A DNA stretch of 64,000 nt from Cheilinus undulatus (taxonomy: Eukaryota; Chordata; Actinopteri; Labriformes; Labridae). The stretch covers positions 12,373,579-12,437,578 of the forward strand of contig NC_054865.1 of assembly GCF_018320785.1 (NCBI RefSeq), read 5' to 3'. A program made the position numbers and the translations under genes. The notes under the pieces are model-generated. The model saw nothing but the letters and a program-made list of their open reading frames with translations. It made no database searches and was not told the DNA's origin. Shown one piece after another: positions 36,729 through 48,833 of the stretch (position 1 is the first letter of the stretch; each line of letters begins with the position of its first letter).

Positions 36729-39369
36729 CTACACAATGCCAAACTGTGCCAGGTCGCTCAGCTCCATGTCGCCAAACGCCTCCCAGGGGCAAACCACCGC
36801 AGAGTCTGCAGGAAGGAGAGAAAAGAAAATAAGTGAGTGTGAACTCTGATTCATGAGGATACATTAGCTCAAACGTTATAACTGTCTTGGTTTTCAGTCA
36901 AACTTTGCAGTAAATGAATGAATAAACAAATATAGAGAAATATTCCAAGATTAGTTTAGATTCATGTATGTGTGTATATTTTTGACAATGATTCTTCACT
37001 ACAGAAAAGCAAGTCGATTAATCAATATGTTTAATGACAGCCTCAGTATATGAAGAATACCATTATATTGAATTTATACATGAGAATACCACAGCCCTAA
37101 GTGAACATTCATCCATTCAGTTTACTTTGACTTGATTTTCCTGAAATGCTATTAAACATTTTGTTGAGATTTTGATTTATTCATGTAATTGTCTTAGAGT
37201 AAGAATGCTTCTTTAAATTCTCAAAACTACTGCTGTCACCGAGAGAATGAGAAGACACTACCTCGCTTGTTAACCGACTCCAAAGCATATAAACTTGATG
37301 TCATCTTACTACACCTACTTTCCGTGCTATGCTGGGGCTGTTTATCCACTCAGGCAGCAAGCACATGGCTAAATAAGGTGTGTGGATATTTATAAGATTG
37401 AAGTGGCTGACAAAAAAAAAAAAAAAAGAAGAACACTTTTAAAACAGATTTTTATCTCAATGAGGTTTTTCTGGTTAACTAAAGGCTTATTAAAATCAGG
37501 TCTATGGAAGGATTTTGAGTTAGTCATCGCTGCAGGTAATAAAGAGGCTGAAACAAAGAGAACTGTAGACAGCTCAGCGGTTTAAACACCAACGCAGCAG
37601 CTGGAAGAGAAAGGCCGAAGCCAAGCAGAGTGTAGTGGACTTCAATGAGTGGGTAACACATCGTGCAGAAGGGCATGGATTGCTTGCGGCTAATAGTAAG
37701 GGCTCCATCTCTCCTCCTAGCAGCTGGTTGTTAATGCTCGGGGTGTTAGACCAAACTCTCTGATGTGGAGCTTTTGTCTTTTTGGGACTACTCCCAATAA
37801 ACCACTACAATTGAATTTACTGCTGTAGTAGAGGTTACAGTTATATCATCATGGAGACTGACATCGGAAAAACTAACGGTAAGACTCATTTTTTATTTGA
37901 AATGCGGATTTTTAACATGGTGTCTAGTTAACGGAGCACTGGTTAGTTATTGTTTGGATAGTTCGTCTTTGTCAGTGGAGGATGGTGTTCGGCTGTTGTA
38001 AGCTGCTAAGTTACGGTAGCTAATGTGCTAGCAGGCTAACGTAAAGCTAAATGCTTTTGTTGTTTATGTGTTTAACGTAGTTGTATATTATGCAGTTGAA
38101 TTGATTTGTGTAAGGAAAAGCTCAGAGCTTTCTTTGTGAGTGTTCAAACTGCTTACCAAAAAAAAAAAAAAAAAAAAAAAAGGAAAAAGTCTTTGTGCTG
38201 TAATTCCCAAGGTCTGGTGGTTTTTCTAAATGGCTGGCATTCTTGAGGACTAATGGTCATTTTGCTGGGTGACAAAAAAGTCTAGCGGAAACTCTGGATT
38301 CAGATTCTTATAAAAAATATAATCAAATACATGAACTAAATCCTTTTAAAGTTTTCATTGAAACGGTTTAGCATTTTATTTTAATTCTAGTACATTGCTG
38401 ATTTGAGTTATGGGTCTATTTTTTTCTTTTGAAAGATATCACAACACATCTTTACTACACAGTTGTTTTGACTGATATCTTTTTTTCACTTGTGGAGGAA
38501 ATTAATCACTAAAATTCTTTCTCTTCACATTAAAACTACACAGTCAAATGAATGTTTAAAGTTGGATAGGTCTTTCTTGTCAAACACTGAGTTTCAACAT
38601 GTTTGGCTCTTGATATCTTTGCTAAAGTGAAAATTTAAGATCATTTTTTGTATAAACGGTATAAAACATTTGTGTGTTTGTTTTCTGTTACATCCTTTTA
38701 AATTGTCCAAAGAAATCAACCTTTTTAAAGAAAGGAAAGCAAAAGTAAGATAACAGCAGGATCCTCTCGTTCACTGAAAGAGCAGCCACATAATAAATCC
38801 AGACTTAGTATCAGTTTTACTCTCACCTCCAAGACCCTCCATTCCTGGGACGTCGTTGTCAAACCTTGAAATAAAACAAAGCAGAGGTAAGGGTTGGCAG
38901 ATGAGCAGAATAATGTTTTATGTCTGAAAGTTATCAGTGTTAGGTTGTTGTCTCCTCTGGCAGCATACACATTTCAACACTACGACTCTTCTGTACCTTA
39001 CAGGTTAACGTCAGGAGAATTATTTAAAAGGTGAATGAGCAGAATGATGTTATATGTAGGTGTGTATCAATGATTAAGGGTGAGGCTGCAGGCTGAGCTC
39101 CACATAACACATTTCAACCATCACGACTTTACCACATAGGAGGGATAGTTTAGAAGATAGAAACCAAATTTATGTTGAGTAAAGAAAGCAGAATGAAAAA
39201 CAGTCTTTAGCTGCAGAGGAGGTTTAATCCTCTTTGTCAGTAGTAGTGTGTGTAAAATTGCTCACCCCTTCTGTCCAGCTTTAGGAGCCTTGCTCTTGAA
39301 CTGACGAGCCTCCTTCTGCTTGAACTTTGGAGGAGCGGCCTTGTTTCCCTCTGCTGCGGCAGCGTTCAT
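36729..39369 (-). CDS. pde6h: Photoreceptor cGMP phosphodiesterase inhibitory gamma subunit, copy 1
   Basis: Three coding exons, 39369-39266, 38864-38827 and 36805-36729, with GT/AG introns and frames that join to 72 aa. The central basic part reads [18 protein letters not shown], the middle [12 protein letters not shown], and the C-terminus [20 protein letters not shown] followed by IV. PDE6 gamma is a small disordered protein. Its basic centre binds transducin alpha and the PDE6 catalytic subunits, and its C-terminus plugs the catalytic pocket until transducin-GTP pulls it away. Human rod and cone forms are 87 and 83 aa. This one is shorter at the N-terminus, without the TPRKG segment, and has Ala where mammals have Thr35. 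A non-coding first exon at 41099-41203 and a TATA box lie upstream. I prefer the cone type (pde6h) but a fish pde6g-like origin is possible. Confidence 0.9.
37851..37878 (+). other. Possible coding first exon on the plus strand, unidentified
   Basis: ATGGAGACTGAC opens a frame METDIGKTN that runs into a good donor, G then GTAAGA, at 37879. The DNA before it (about 37570-37850) and after it (AGCTAATGTGCTAGCAGGCTAACG) looks like a fish gene 5' end. No downstream exon was found, and it lies inside the second intron of pde6h copy 1 on the other strand. It could be a short gene start, a copied fragment, or chance. Confidence 0.25.
38158..38181. repeat. Poly-A tract of 24 bases
   Basis: An uninterrupted run of 24 A in the intron between exons 2 and 3 of pde6h copy 1. 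Confidence 0.9.
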
Positions 39370-41098
39370 CCTGACGACTTTTAAACACAAAAGAAAAAAT
39401 CTCTTTCAGTCAGGAGACAAAGAAAAACATTCTCTTTATGTAAGTGTGTGTTTATAATCTGCCCTAGTGAAAGAGCTGATCTTATCTGCTTACTAGTCAT
39501 AAACTCTTTTTAATCCTATCTCTGTCAGAGGTCAGCTGTAGCGGTTACACCATGTTTGTTAGATCAGTGTCTAACACCTGAGGATCAAAAACGGCCGCTA
39601 ACAAGATCACTTTGATCTGTTTCATATTCTGGGACAGGGACGGATTATAGCCGGGATTATAATCTATTTTCCAGAAGATAATATTTCACATATTTAGCTG
39701 CTGAACATCCTTTAACAGGGACACCCTGAGGTCATCTATTACAGCTCGTCTTCTTTAATGTCACACTGAGGATCATCTTAGTAGCTTCAGTTCTTTAATA
39801 AACAATTCAAAAGTTAAAATCTGTAAAAATGATCAATAACAATGTTTGTCATAACCAGAATAGGATATTATTCAATAACATAAAGGACAAATTATGACAC
39901 TTAACTTGATATATTTCTAGTCATTTTCATGTCGTTTTTGTTGGTGTATAAATTATTGGTCTTTTTGTGCAATTTCTTTGAATTCTAACTGAAGATTTGG
40001 TTGCACTTTATAATAACTAGACTCTCAGTAAAGCCTTGTAAACACTTCATTTGTCATCTCTAAAGCATTAGAATTGTTAAAAGTGTTTATAGATACAGCT
40101 AATAATGCTTTATTGATGCATATATAGGGGGGTGATTAGGGTAAGGATCATTCCTGTACAAGATGTCAAACATTTAATCTAAAGAATCTGATAAACTGAT
40201 AAAAAGTTTAATGGCTGATTAACAGTTGATCTGATAACTGATTTATAAATGTAAATCCATCCTTCATAAAGTAAAAATAAACTGATTAAACACTGTGTGT
40301 GTCGTCATCAGTAAGTCATTAATAACTCTTTATAAATGAAGAACAAATAATTTGTACATGATGATTTTAGTTTATAATGATGATTTATTTATTCTTAATA
40401 GTGCATAGAGTCATTATAAAGCATTATGTTATAAAAAAGGTTTTTGTATCAATGAGTAGCTAAAAAATTGAACAATTTACACAAATCCTTTCATAAATTC
40501 AGACTAATCCTTTAGTCAATAAAAAGTCCATACTAATACACATTTATTTAAGCCCTTTATTACCAAATTATTAGATTAATTAATGTTTGTTAAAATGCAA
40601 ATATTCATCATTCATCATCATAAAATCACAAAGATAAACAATATTCTACCTTTAGGAAGGTTACACCTCCAAATGTTGACAGTAAAGTGATTTAAAACTA
40701 AAGGTTATTAGTAAAATATTCAGTTAATTGATGTAGCTCCATGCTGAAAAGGGAGACCAACAACCTTTTTGGTGTCTTTTACTGTATTCAATCAGATGTT
40801 TTATACTTTGACAAACTTTCTATAACTTAATAAAGTGTGATGATAAGTTAATAAGTTTGGATAAACATAGCTGTTTCAAGTTTACCGGAGAAATAAACTC
40901 AAGTTTCACAAGACAAACCAATAACTTGAAGCTATGGCTATGCATCACAGCTCTAATTTTCAGTTGACTGTCTGCCTACACCACCATTATGAAAAGACAA
41001 AATAAAATCAACAACAAAATAAAAAAATGATTTGAAAAGCATGCTGTCAAGCTTTTACTGGAACTCACATCTCCATCAGTAACTACAAGTTTACTTAC

Positions 41099-41203
41099 TT
41101 GGTTTTGTGGCGGATTGGACGTCAGAAAAAAAGCAGAAAAATCAAAAAAGCAGCTGCAAGACAAAGAAGGAGTCTTCTTTCTTCCTGCACTCTCTCTGAT
41201 TAG
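41099..41203 (-). other. pde6h: 5' UTR exon of pde6h copy 1
   Basis: On the minus strand the sequence downstream of the TATA box ends at a donor AACCAA then GTAAGT, with GT at 41098-41097. It aligns with the first exon of copy 2 through CAGAGAGA, TGCA, GAAGAAAGA, CTCCT, CTTTGT and TTGCAG in the same order. It would splice to the acceptor just before the start exon. The transcription start is estimated from the TATA distance. Confidence 0.6.
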
Positions 41204-41337
41204 TGTCTTCGTCGTCTCCACTCCTCTCTTTATAATCTCTGCTTGGACCCCCTCCCTCAGATTTAATCCTTAAAACGTGGACTTTTGAAAACCACGAGGG
41301 TGGAGTATTTTCAGAGTGAGCTTTACATAAACCCTGA
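41204..41337 (-). promoter_or_regulatory. Promoter of pde6h copy 1: TATA box, OTX/CRX site, shared upstream block
   Basis: TATAAA lies at 41229-41234 on the minus strand. About 30 bases further upstream, GGATTA (41264-41269) is a full OTX/CRX-type photoreceptor site. At 41301-41337 is a block that recurs before copy 2: TCAGGGTTT, then CTCTGAAAATACTCCA on the gene strand. Together these fit a photoreceptor core promoter. The motifs are short but their agreement between the paralogues supports them. Confidence 0.6.
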
Positions 41338-41587
41338 CAGGCCAAGGGTAAAAATATTTAATGATAAATGATCAAACATGTCAGAGGGTGCAGTTGAGCC
41401 GTGTTTGCTATCTGGTGTCTTTATCATAGAAATAACAAGATCATTTTAAATAACATGACGAACATTAGACAACACGTAGTGGTTTTAATCATTTTCAAAA
41501 AGTATAGCAAAAACAACAGTAACATGGTTACAAAGATTACGGAACTCGAACACAGTGTTACTGTGATTTGAGATTGATATAAAACTT

Positions 41588-41850
41588 TATTATCTCCACC
41601 AAGGAAGTTATGTGATCAGCAGAGTTTGTTAGTTTGTTAGTTTGTTAGCAACATAACTCAAAAAGCTATGGATGGATTTTGATGAATTTTTCAGGAAATG
41701 TCAGAAATGGCATAAGGAAGAACTGATTAGATTTTTGGAGTGATCGGACCAGCGTCTGGATCCAGGAATTTTCTAAAGGATTCTTCACTATTGGGAGATA
41801 GGGTTAATGGTGGAGTCTGCGCTCTCCGAGCGCTTTTCTAGTTGTTATTG
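41588..41850 (+). repeat. Dispersed repeat of the CTCCACCAAGGAAG type
   Basis: It runs from TATCTCCACCAAGGAAGTTA through three copies of TTTGTTAG, AACTCAAAAAGCTATGGATG and GGTCTGCGCTCTCCGAGCGC-like words to TTTTCTAGTTGTTATT. I recall similar repeats in many fish and invertebrate genomes. I do not assign a class. Confidence 0.55.
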
Positions 41851-43429
41851 GTTTCTCTATCAAATACAAAAAAAAACTTAAATCAAACAAACTACAGACA
41901 AACCAGCCTTACACATTCCCTTACTATATCTTCTGCAAGAATAAAACAAAATGAAATAACTGATCAAAGTCATTATCTTGATATAAGAATAATGAAATAA
42001 AGTAAACAAGAAAACTGAGGATTTCTAGAATAAAAACAGTGAAGAGGGAGGGTGATCAAGCACTGTGGTTTGTTTCTTGGGCCAGAAACTGCTACACCAA
42101 TAGCATAGTGTGAGCTGGCAGATTGTCTTGATGAGAATGAAACCACAGCTGTTGTCTCTTTCTCCTGACTTTTTTCTCACAGGTTTTCTAGATCCTGTTT
42201 GTAATAGTGTTGATTCACCGCTGACTCTCCTAGAATCCACTCCTCCAAAATTATCCCCTTAACTTCAAAGAAAACAATCAACATGGCCTTGAACTTGGAC
42301 TTACTTTGTCATGCTTTATTCATCTGTTGTGTCGATGGAGTTTTTCAATGCGCTGACTGCCATCTGTATCAGGACCTTATTGGAAGATCCAACTTTCATT
42401 ACATGTCACTCCTTCCACCCCTCGTGATTTACAGAGTCAGCATACTTTTACATAGCTACAATGTCAATGAAGTCAATGAAGCTGCATTACAAACATGAGC
42501 AGGTCAGTTCTAACAACTTTAAAACTCCAGAAACTTAAATGTAAATGTTACATTAGTAATTGTAGGATGGAGCACTGGTCATTTGTGCTCAAACAAACTC
42601 TGAACAGTTTCTCACCATGAAAGGTCAACAGTTGCGCTGTTTTCTATGTGGCTGACTGCTTATAGGATTGAAAAATGTTTCTTAAACATAATCTTCAATG
42701 GTAAATTTTAGCTGTACCCATATCTGATGATGAATTGATTGATGCATGTATTTATCAAAGCAGCACTCTGGCTGATGGGAGCACAGGTTCAGCTCAGTGA
42801 GAAAATCAGGGATTACAGGTAATAATCTCAGGCACAGGGGACAGTAGGGGGGCTCAGGAGACTTTGCATGACAAGAACCATGCTTGGCTTTAGAGGGTCA
42901 TGTTTACAACATCAGAGACTCAATGATGCAACCTTTCATCCTCAGAGGGAGGAGAAATACATGTGGACATAAGTGATGCCAGGGTAAGGCCACGTTTACA
43001 CCAAAATAACCCACTGAAAATGGGATCATATTTGTGTTCAAAAGTTCAGATGACAATATTTTGTTAACTGACTCACAAACATCTTTGCAAAATGACTGAA
43101 GCCATATTCAAGACCATCTAGAACATTTTATCAGTGTGAGTTGAGCGTCTGCAGCTCGAAACACTGTTGATGGTATTTTCAGCAATTCAGTTGGTCTTTT
43201 AACATAATAATTTCTGAAATTTACTATTTCAGTTTTTGAAAGAAACCTTTCACAGGGAAACTTCCACCTGGTAAACACTCCTGTCTCCTCCATCAGCTGT
43301 GCATGTAAGAAGGAAGTACAGCACCATGTGTGGAAGCAACTACAAATTCAAGATTGCAGTTTAATTTGTCCGTGATTAAACAGTTGTTTTCAGCACATAT
43401 CTTAATTATACCTACCAAGATAACTTCAA
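41851..43429. other. Intergenic DNA between the two pde6h genes, left part
   Basis: No gene or clear element was recognised. The short plus-strand frame at 42283 (MALNLDLLCHALFICC) has no splice or domain support. Confidence 0.3.
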
Positions 43430-44160
43430 AAGCACATCGACGACTCATCCAGGAGGTCAAAAAGGGCCCAGAACAACATCTAAAGACCTGCAGGCCTCAT
43501 CTGACTCAGTTAATGTCAGTGTTCATGACTCATCAATAAGAAAGAAACTGGGAAAATTAGCATCCATGGAAGAGTTCCAAGCCAAAAATCACTGCTGACC
43601 AAAAAGAAAACAAAGCCTCGTCTCACATAGCAAAAAACATCCTCTTGATCCCCAAGATTTGTGGGGAAATACTCTGTGGACGTTCCAGACAAAATATAAC
43701 TTGTTAGAAGGTGGTGCCCTGTTACACCTGAATTAAAACTAACACAGCATTTCATAAAAAGAACATCACACCAGCAGTCAGATATGGTGGTGGCAGTGTG
43801 ATGGTCTGAAGCTGCTTTGCCGTTTCAGGACCTGGACCACTTGGAGTAATTGATGGAACCATGAATTCTGCTGTCTATCATAAAATCCTGAAGGCAACTG
43901 CTCGGCCATCAGTTTGTGACCTCAAGCTCAAGAACCCTTGGGTTATGCAGCAGGACAATGATCCAAAACTCACCAGCAAGGCCACCTCTGATTGGCATTA
44001 AAAAAAATGAAGGTTTTGACCTTTCATGCTCAAAAACCCTCCTATGTGACTGAATTAAAAGCAATTCTGCAAAGCAGAGTGGGCCAAAATTCCTCCACAG
44101 CAATGTGAAGACTTTTTGCCTGTTATTGCAAACGCCTGCTTGCGGTTGCAGCACATCTTT
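43430..44160 (+). pseudogene. Degraded Tc1-family transposase
   Basis: The nucleotide order follows a common fish Tc1 transposase: TCATCCAGGAGGTCA, GAACAACATCTAAAGA, CTGTGGACGTTCCAGACAAA, GATATGGTGGTGGCAGTGTG, GGAACCATGAATTCTGCTGT, GCAGCAGGACAATGATCC and GGGCCAAAATTCCTCCACAG. The second catalytic Asp codon (GACAATGATCC) is present, but the region with the catalytic Glu is deleted around 44000. There are many frameshifts. It is an old copy. Confidence 0.75.
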
Positions 44161-44279
44161 AAATGCTTTCATACATGAGCATGTATACACGTGTCACAGA
44201 GCATTTCAGTATATTTTTCGGCAGTGTAAACAGTATTTGGAATGATTGTATCTGGATTGTGAAAATATTGCACATGTAA

Positions 44280-45960
44280 ACATTGTTAGTGTCTACAAAT
44301 GAAGGGCGTGTTGTTTGCCTAAACTTTAGAAATATATTTAACAAACTGATACAGACTGATTAATTTTTTTTTTGTCTTAAGATAGTTTAAGACTGAAATC
44401 CAAATTACTGCTTGCATTTTAGTGTGCATGGCTGTACACAGTCTACAAGGAATTTAAAAAGGAGGGGTGCATTATCATTGGTTTCTGTAACACATAATGT
44501 AATCTGTAATCAGAGTCTATAAACATCCATCTGCATCCACATGTAGGTAACAAAACGGTCCTAAAGTCCTCTCTCCACCCGCAAACACAGTCTTGTTCTG
44601 GAATATCTAAAGCTGTTTGATTAACCCCAGCTGATATTTGGCTTCAACAGAAGCTCTAGAAAGTTCATAAAGCCCCTGTCAGATGAAAGAACAGTCCCAT
44701 TTCCCTTCTAACGTCTGTTGACAGCTTTAAAATCAATAAACCTGCAGCATGTGTTACCAGGGGAAAAAAGCAAACTTAGACAAAGACTGATGTTCAAATT
44801 CCTTTATTAATGTGCCATTTGATAGAAGAATTTTGTCAGCTGAATTGCCTAAGTGATTTGCATATTTTACAAACCACACTCTTTTTTGCAAACTTTAAAA
44901 CAAATTTACATAATGACTTTGCCTTGCACAGTGTCATAACTGTGCCAACAAACACGTCTGCACTCACCCGTGAAGGCTTAAAATAAAAGCTGTCTCAAAA
45001 TACACCTGGCCTAAAGACAGCCAGGATTACAATACAAGGCCTAAAGACCTAAAGACTCATTATGACCTTTATGTGGAGCAGTGAGGATTTGTCTCCACCA
45101 TATTAAGATTTTTTTAAATGTACATATTCAATTTTTGTTCTTTTTTTTTATTATTTTAGCTTTCACTTTTAAGAGCAACTCTTTCCTACAACATTCAGTT
45201 AAGAATATTTTCAGAAAATCCATTGTTACTTTTATGTATTTATGAAAAAACGATAAGGGAAAAAACATCCCACTGTCTGCAAACAAAGACATTAATGCCT
45301 TCCCATGTAAATACAAAAATAAAAACACATTAAGTCTAGAGATGAAAACGACATGTTCTGTATGTGCAGAGTGTTGTTTACACGGCATAGATGGCCTTGT
45401 GCTTGGGCGGCCCAGGTCTGAATCTGGCCTGTGGAGCCTATCCTGCATGTCTCTCCTCCAGACTCTATCCACTGTCCTCCACTAGGAATTAAAGATGTTG
45501 TCTACCAAATCTATTTTATAAAATATCCCATCATCTGCAAATAAAGAGAGTGATGCATGCCTAAGCCTGGAAGTAAAAAAAAAAAAAAAAATCTCACTGC
45601 CAGCAAAAGGTCTGTTTAAAAAAATCACAGTCTGCAAACAAAGATTCCTCTGAGAAATCTTTGGGGAAGGGGACCAATGTTTGTATCTAATGAGGAGAGT
45701 GATGACCTTTAAATCTATAGATGAATATTTTAACATCATCTGCTAATGAAGTGCTGTCTGCCTAATCTTGAAAATAAATTTAGAAAGCAATGTCTGTTTA
45801 GTATTTGAAATAAAACAACACATAATAATCATATAAAGAGAGTGCTGTCAGCACAACCAGTAAATAAAATTCACATTGTATGCAAATGAAGAGGATGTTG
45901 TCTACCTTAGGGCTGAAATAAAGCATAGCATTGTCTGCAAACTAACAGAACATTAAACTC
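44280..45960 (+). repeat. Decayed minisatellite-like array with about 50-60 base unit
   Basis: Diverged copies of a unit like TCTGCAAATGAAGAGAGTG, then TGTCTGCCTAA and a CTGAAAATAAA tail, occur near 44290, 45276, 45533, 45630, 45680, 45737, 45828, 45876 and 45935. The last five or six are roughly in step. The first lies a kilometre-scale gap (1 kb) away, so the array may have been larger or interrupted. Short minus-strand frames here are artefacts of the unit. Confidence 0.5.
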
Positions 45961-46079
45961 TTATCCACTTACATATGGTTATAGAGGTGAGTCAAAATGG
46001 AAGTCTGTTTATCTCATGGAAAGCTCTGTGACATGTTACACGCCTAGAGACTCCTCTCCTGCATCATACTTCTGTCAAG

Positions 46080-46339
46080 AAAGTCCCAGAGACTGAGAGC
46101 CAGGCCTTCTTGTCTTATATCAGTGTGTGACCTCACAAACGCACTTCTGCAAGAATGGTCAAAAATGCCCATAAAAACACTCCTAAACCTTGTGGAAAGC
46201 CTTCCCAGAAGAGTTGAAGCTGTTATAGCTGCAAAGGGTGGGCCGATACCATATTAAACCCTATGGATTAAGAATGGGACGTCCTTAAATTCATATGTAA
46301 GTCAAGGCAGGTGAGCCAATACTATTGGCAATATAGTGC
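46080..46339 (+). mobile_element. Tc1-like element, 3' end fragment
   Basis: CCCTATGGATTAAGAATGGG, GTCAAGGCAGGTGAGCCAAT and ATTGGCAATATAGTG form the 3' end and terminal repeat of the same family as the copy at 15091. Before it, degraded transposase words are readable (WSKMP- and RVEAVIAAKG-like). It is truncated on its left. Confidence 0.65.
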
Positions 46340-46517
46340 GTTTCTGTGAAATGTTTAATATTGCACTTTAACACTGAAAGAGACAATATAGTGGGAGCAA
46401 CTGCAAAACATTAGGGAAACTGCCACAGATGGTGCTGTGGTTGAAATGATGATGATTAATTACATAAAAATACATATAAAGAAAAGACAGACCAGATAAT
46501 ATAACTGAAATATATTT

Positions 46518-46523
46518 TTTATT
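46518..46523 (-). other. Candidate polyadenylation signal of pde6h copy 2
   Basis: AATAAA on the minus strand, about 570 bases past the stop codon at 47093-47095. I found no closer canonical signal. Confidence 0.4.
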
Positions 46524-46576
46524 GTTATATATACATACAGCTTTATCCACACAGAACACAACTCTACTTGATTTGT

Positions 46577-46623
<47 letters not shown>
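46577..46623. repeat. (ATAG)n microsatellite
   Basis: Nearly twelve perfect copies of ATAG, 47 bases, in the probable 3' UTR of pde6h copy 2. Confidence 0.95.
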
Positions 46624-47092
46624 TGTCAACATCAAGTATTTACATTGACTCGGGTGATGTGGCTGTGATTTTGAGGTTATCTATCCACTTGTATCTATCC
46701 ACTTTCTTTGTTGATTCTCAGCTGTTCACCAGTCGTCCCTTTAGTGAAACTCCAGCAGCGGTACAATGTGCGACACTTTTACACCCATACTGAGCTACAC
46801 AGGACAACAGAAATACAACAGAGACATCCTGAGATCTTTTTTAAGTTGTAAACAAAGACAGTATCAAGCTCAGAGATGCTAAAAACTCCAGACGGTGACG
46901 TGGACCGGACCAGGAAAGAGTCATTCTTGGGGGCTGCTGTCCAAGAGCTTCTTCCTCCGTTCACATGTCGCTCTGAAATGAAACCCATCCAGGATCATCT
47001 CCACACCGTGAACTCACAAGGAGAGCACACCAAAAAAAAGCTGCTGGATCGCAGCCTCCAGGAATAAACTGTTCTCCATTGGGCACAAAGGT

Positions 47093-47854
47093 CTAAACAA
47101 TGCCAAACTGGGCCAGATCACTCAGCTCCATGTCTCCAAACGCCTCCCAGGGGCAGATGACCTCGGCTCCTGCAGGAGAAGAAACACAGGTTAATTTAGC
47201 TCGTATTTACCTACTTGGTGAGAATTATTGCTTTTTAATACAGTAAAGTGTAGGAAAAATCTACATATTCTTTACAGGAAAGTAACTTGTTCTTGTTTTA
47301 AGTCAACAGAACGTGCAAGTAAACACCTGCACACTGCCTACATTAAACTTTTTGCAACATATATTTGAATAAAATTTCTTTAAAGACTTTTTAAAGATTT
47401 CTGATTCTTGTAATTTTGTTCTTACAATCTGAAAAATTGCAGGGTCATTTCTGTAAATTCATTTAATGTAAAATTTATTTTAGAAAGGTTATTGCATATT
47501 CATACTAAAATGTCAAAATTTTTCAAAAAGTCAGAAAAATAATTACTGTAGTTTAAAACTGAAAACTCAGTGATAGCAAACAGTTTTTCTCATTTTGGAT
47601 GAGCTATTGGTCAGACTGGTAGTTACCTCCAAGGCCATCCATGCCAGGGACGTCATCAAACCTGAGAAATAAAAGAGAGCAAAGTTAGTACATACATCAC
47701 CATTATCTGGCAGAAATAGTTAACCCTTTACAGTGCAGGATTACCCCTTCTGTCCAGCTTTGGGAGCCTTGCTCTTGAACTGGCGAGACTCCTTCTGCTT
47801 GAATTTGGGGGGAGCGGCCTTGGCGCCTCCGGGTGCTGCTGCTGCTGCGTTCAT
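47093..47854 (-). CDS. pde6h: Photoreceptor cGMP phosphodiesterase inhibitory gamma subunit, copy 2
   Basis: Three coding exons, 47854-47745, 47661-47627 and 47169-47093, with GT/AG introns at the same codon phases as copy 1, giving 73 aa. It starts [20 protein letters not shown]. The basic centre reads [17 protein letters not shown], the middle FDDVPGMDGLG, and the C-terminus [20 protein letters not shown] then IV. Exon 2 is 35 bases against 38 in copy 1, so one Asn/Asp codon is missing while the frame is kept. The residue matching mammalian Thr35 is Ser here, which could still be phosphorylated, unlike the Ala of copy 1. The gene is far more compact (0.8 kb) than copy 1 (2.6 kb). A 5' UTR exon ends at the donor at 48715. 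Its role is inhibition of PDE6 in the photoreceptor outer segment. Confidence 0.92.
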
Positions 47855-48715
47855 TTCTGTGAAAAGGAAAAAGTCACATACTGATTGAACAAAGAAAAGT
47901 AGAGCATCTAATATTGAATAAGTCTATAAATAAAAAAAAATGATCCTATTATCAGCCTGTAGTGTCAATCCTCTAATCCCTCAAGCTTACTCTATTACCT
48001 AATATGTGGTGCTCCCATAATTAGTCATAATTACATGTAATCTCTGCCTTTAAGCCGTCTGTAAAGTGAGCTGTATAGTTGACATTGTACCTGAAACAAA
48101 GTACCCTCCAAAAATGGACCGTATTATGTCTTACAAAAGAGGTGCTCACAACTTCAGCATAATCTTGTCAAAATCAACGTGCTGTCATCTCAGCAAGAAG
48201 CAGACATTAGCATCTATTTAGTCTGTTTCACCTTTGTGTGGGACTGAAGGTTTAAACACAGTTTCATAAAAGCAACAAAGACGCAACTTAATCATTTTCT
48301 ATGTATATTTTAAACTAGTTAAATTCACTAGAAGTAATACTGTTATGATAGCCTTTTACTTTTTTATCGACTCTGTCATCTTTTCATTGCACCAAATCAT
48401 CAAGTCAAACTCAAGTTTGTAGAAACTACTTGGCAGTGAACCTGATTCTGATTCTAGCTGTTGCACAGTTTTTAGGTAATTCTTACAAGTTTGAGCCCAA
48501 GGAAGGGCTAAAAGGGATCCAAACATACAATTAATCGATTTTCTTTAAAAAGACGATTCCTGGCGACCATTAAATAAGTAGTAGAACATTTTCAAAAGTC
48601 ATTCTTTGCAACAATACATGAAAACAGGCAAGCTGTTAAAAAACCCATAAAGTCCTTTCATAAAGCAGATCAAAACAAAATGCAGACTACACAGTGAGCC
48701 TGTGCAGAGTCTTAC

Positions 48716-48833
48716 CTGCGAGGTAGTTTGTTGGTTGCTTGTATAAGCAAAGAGAAGCTGTCTGGAAGTGAGCAAAGGAAGATCTGCAAAACAAAGAGGA
48801 GATCTCTTTCTTCTTGCAGTCTCTCTGTCCTGT
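48716..48833 (-). other. pde6h: 5' UTR exon of pde6h copy 2
   Basis: On the minus strand it ends CCTCGCAG then GTAAGA, with the GT at 48715-48714. It carries CAGAGAGACTGCAAGAAG and CTCCTCTTTGTTTTGCAG, clearly related to the matching exon of copy 1. The transcription start is placed about 30 bases after the TATA box. Confidence 0.6.
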
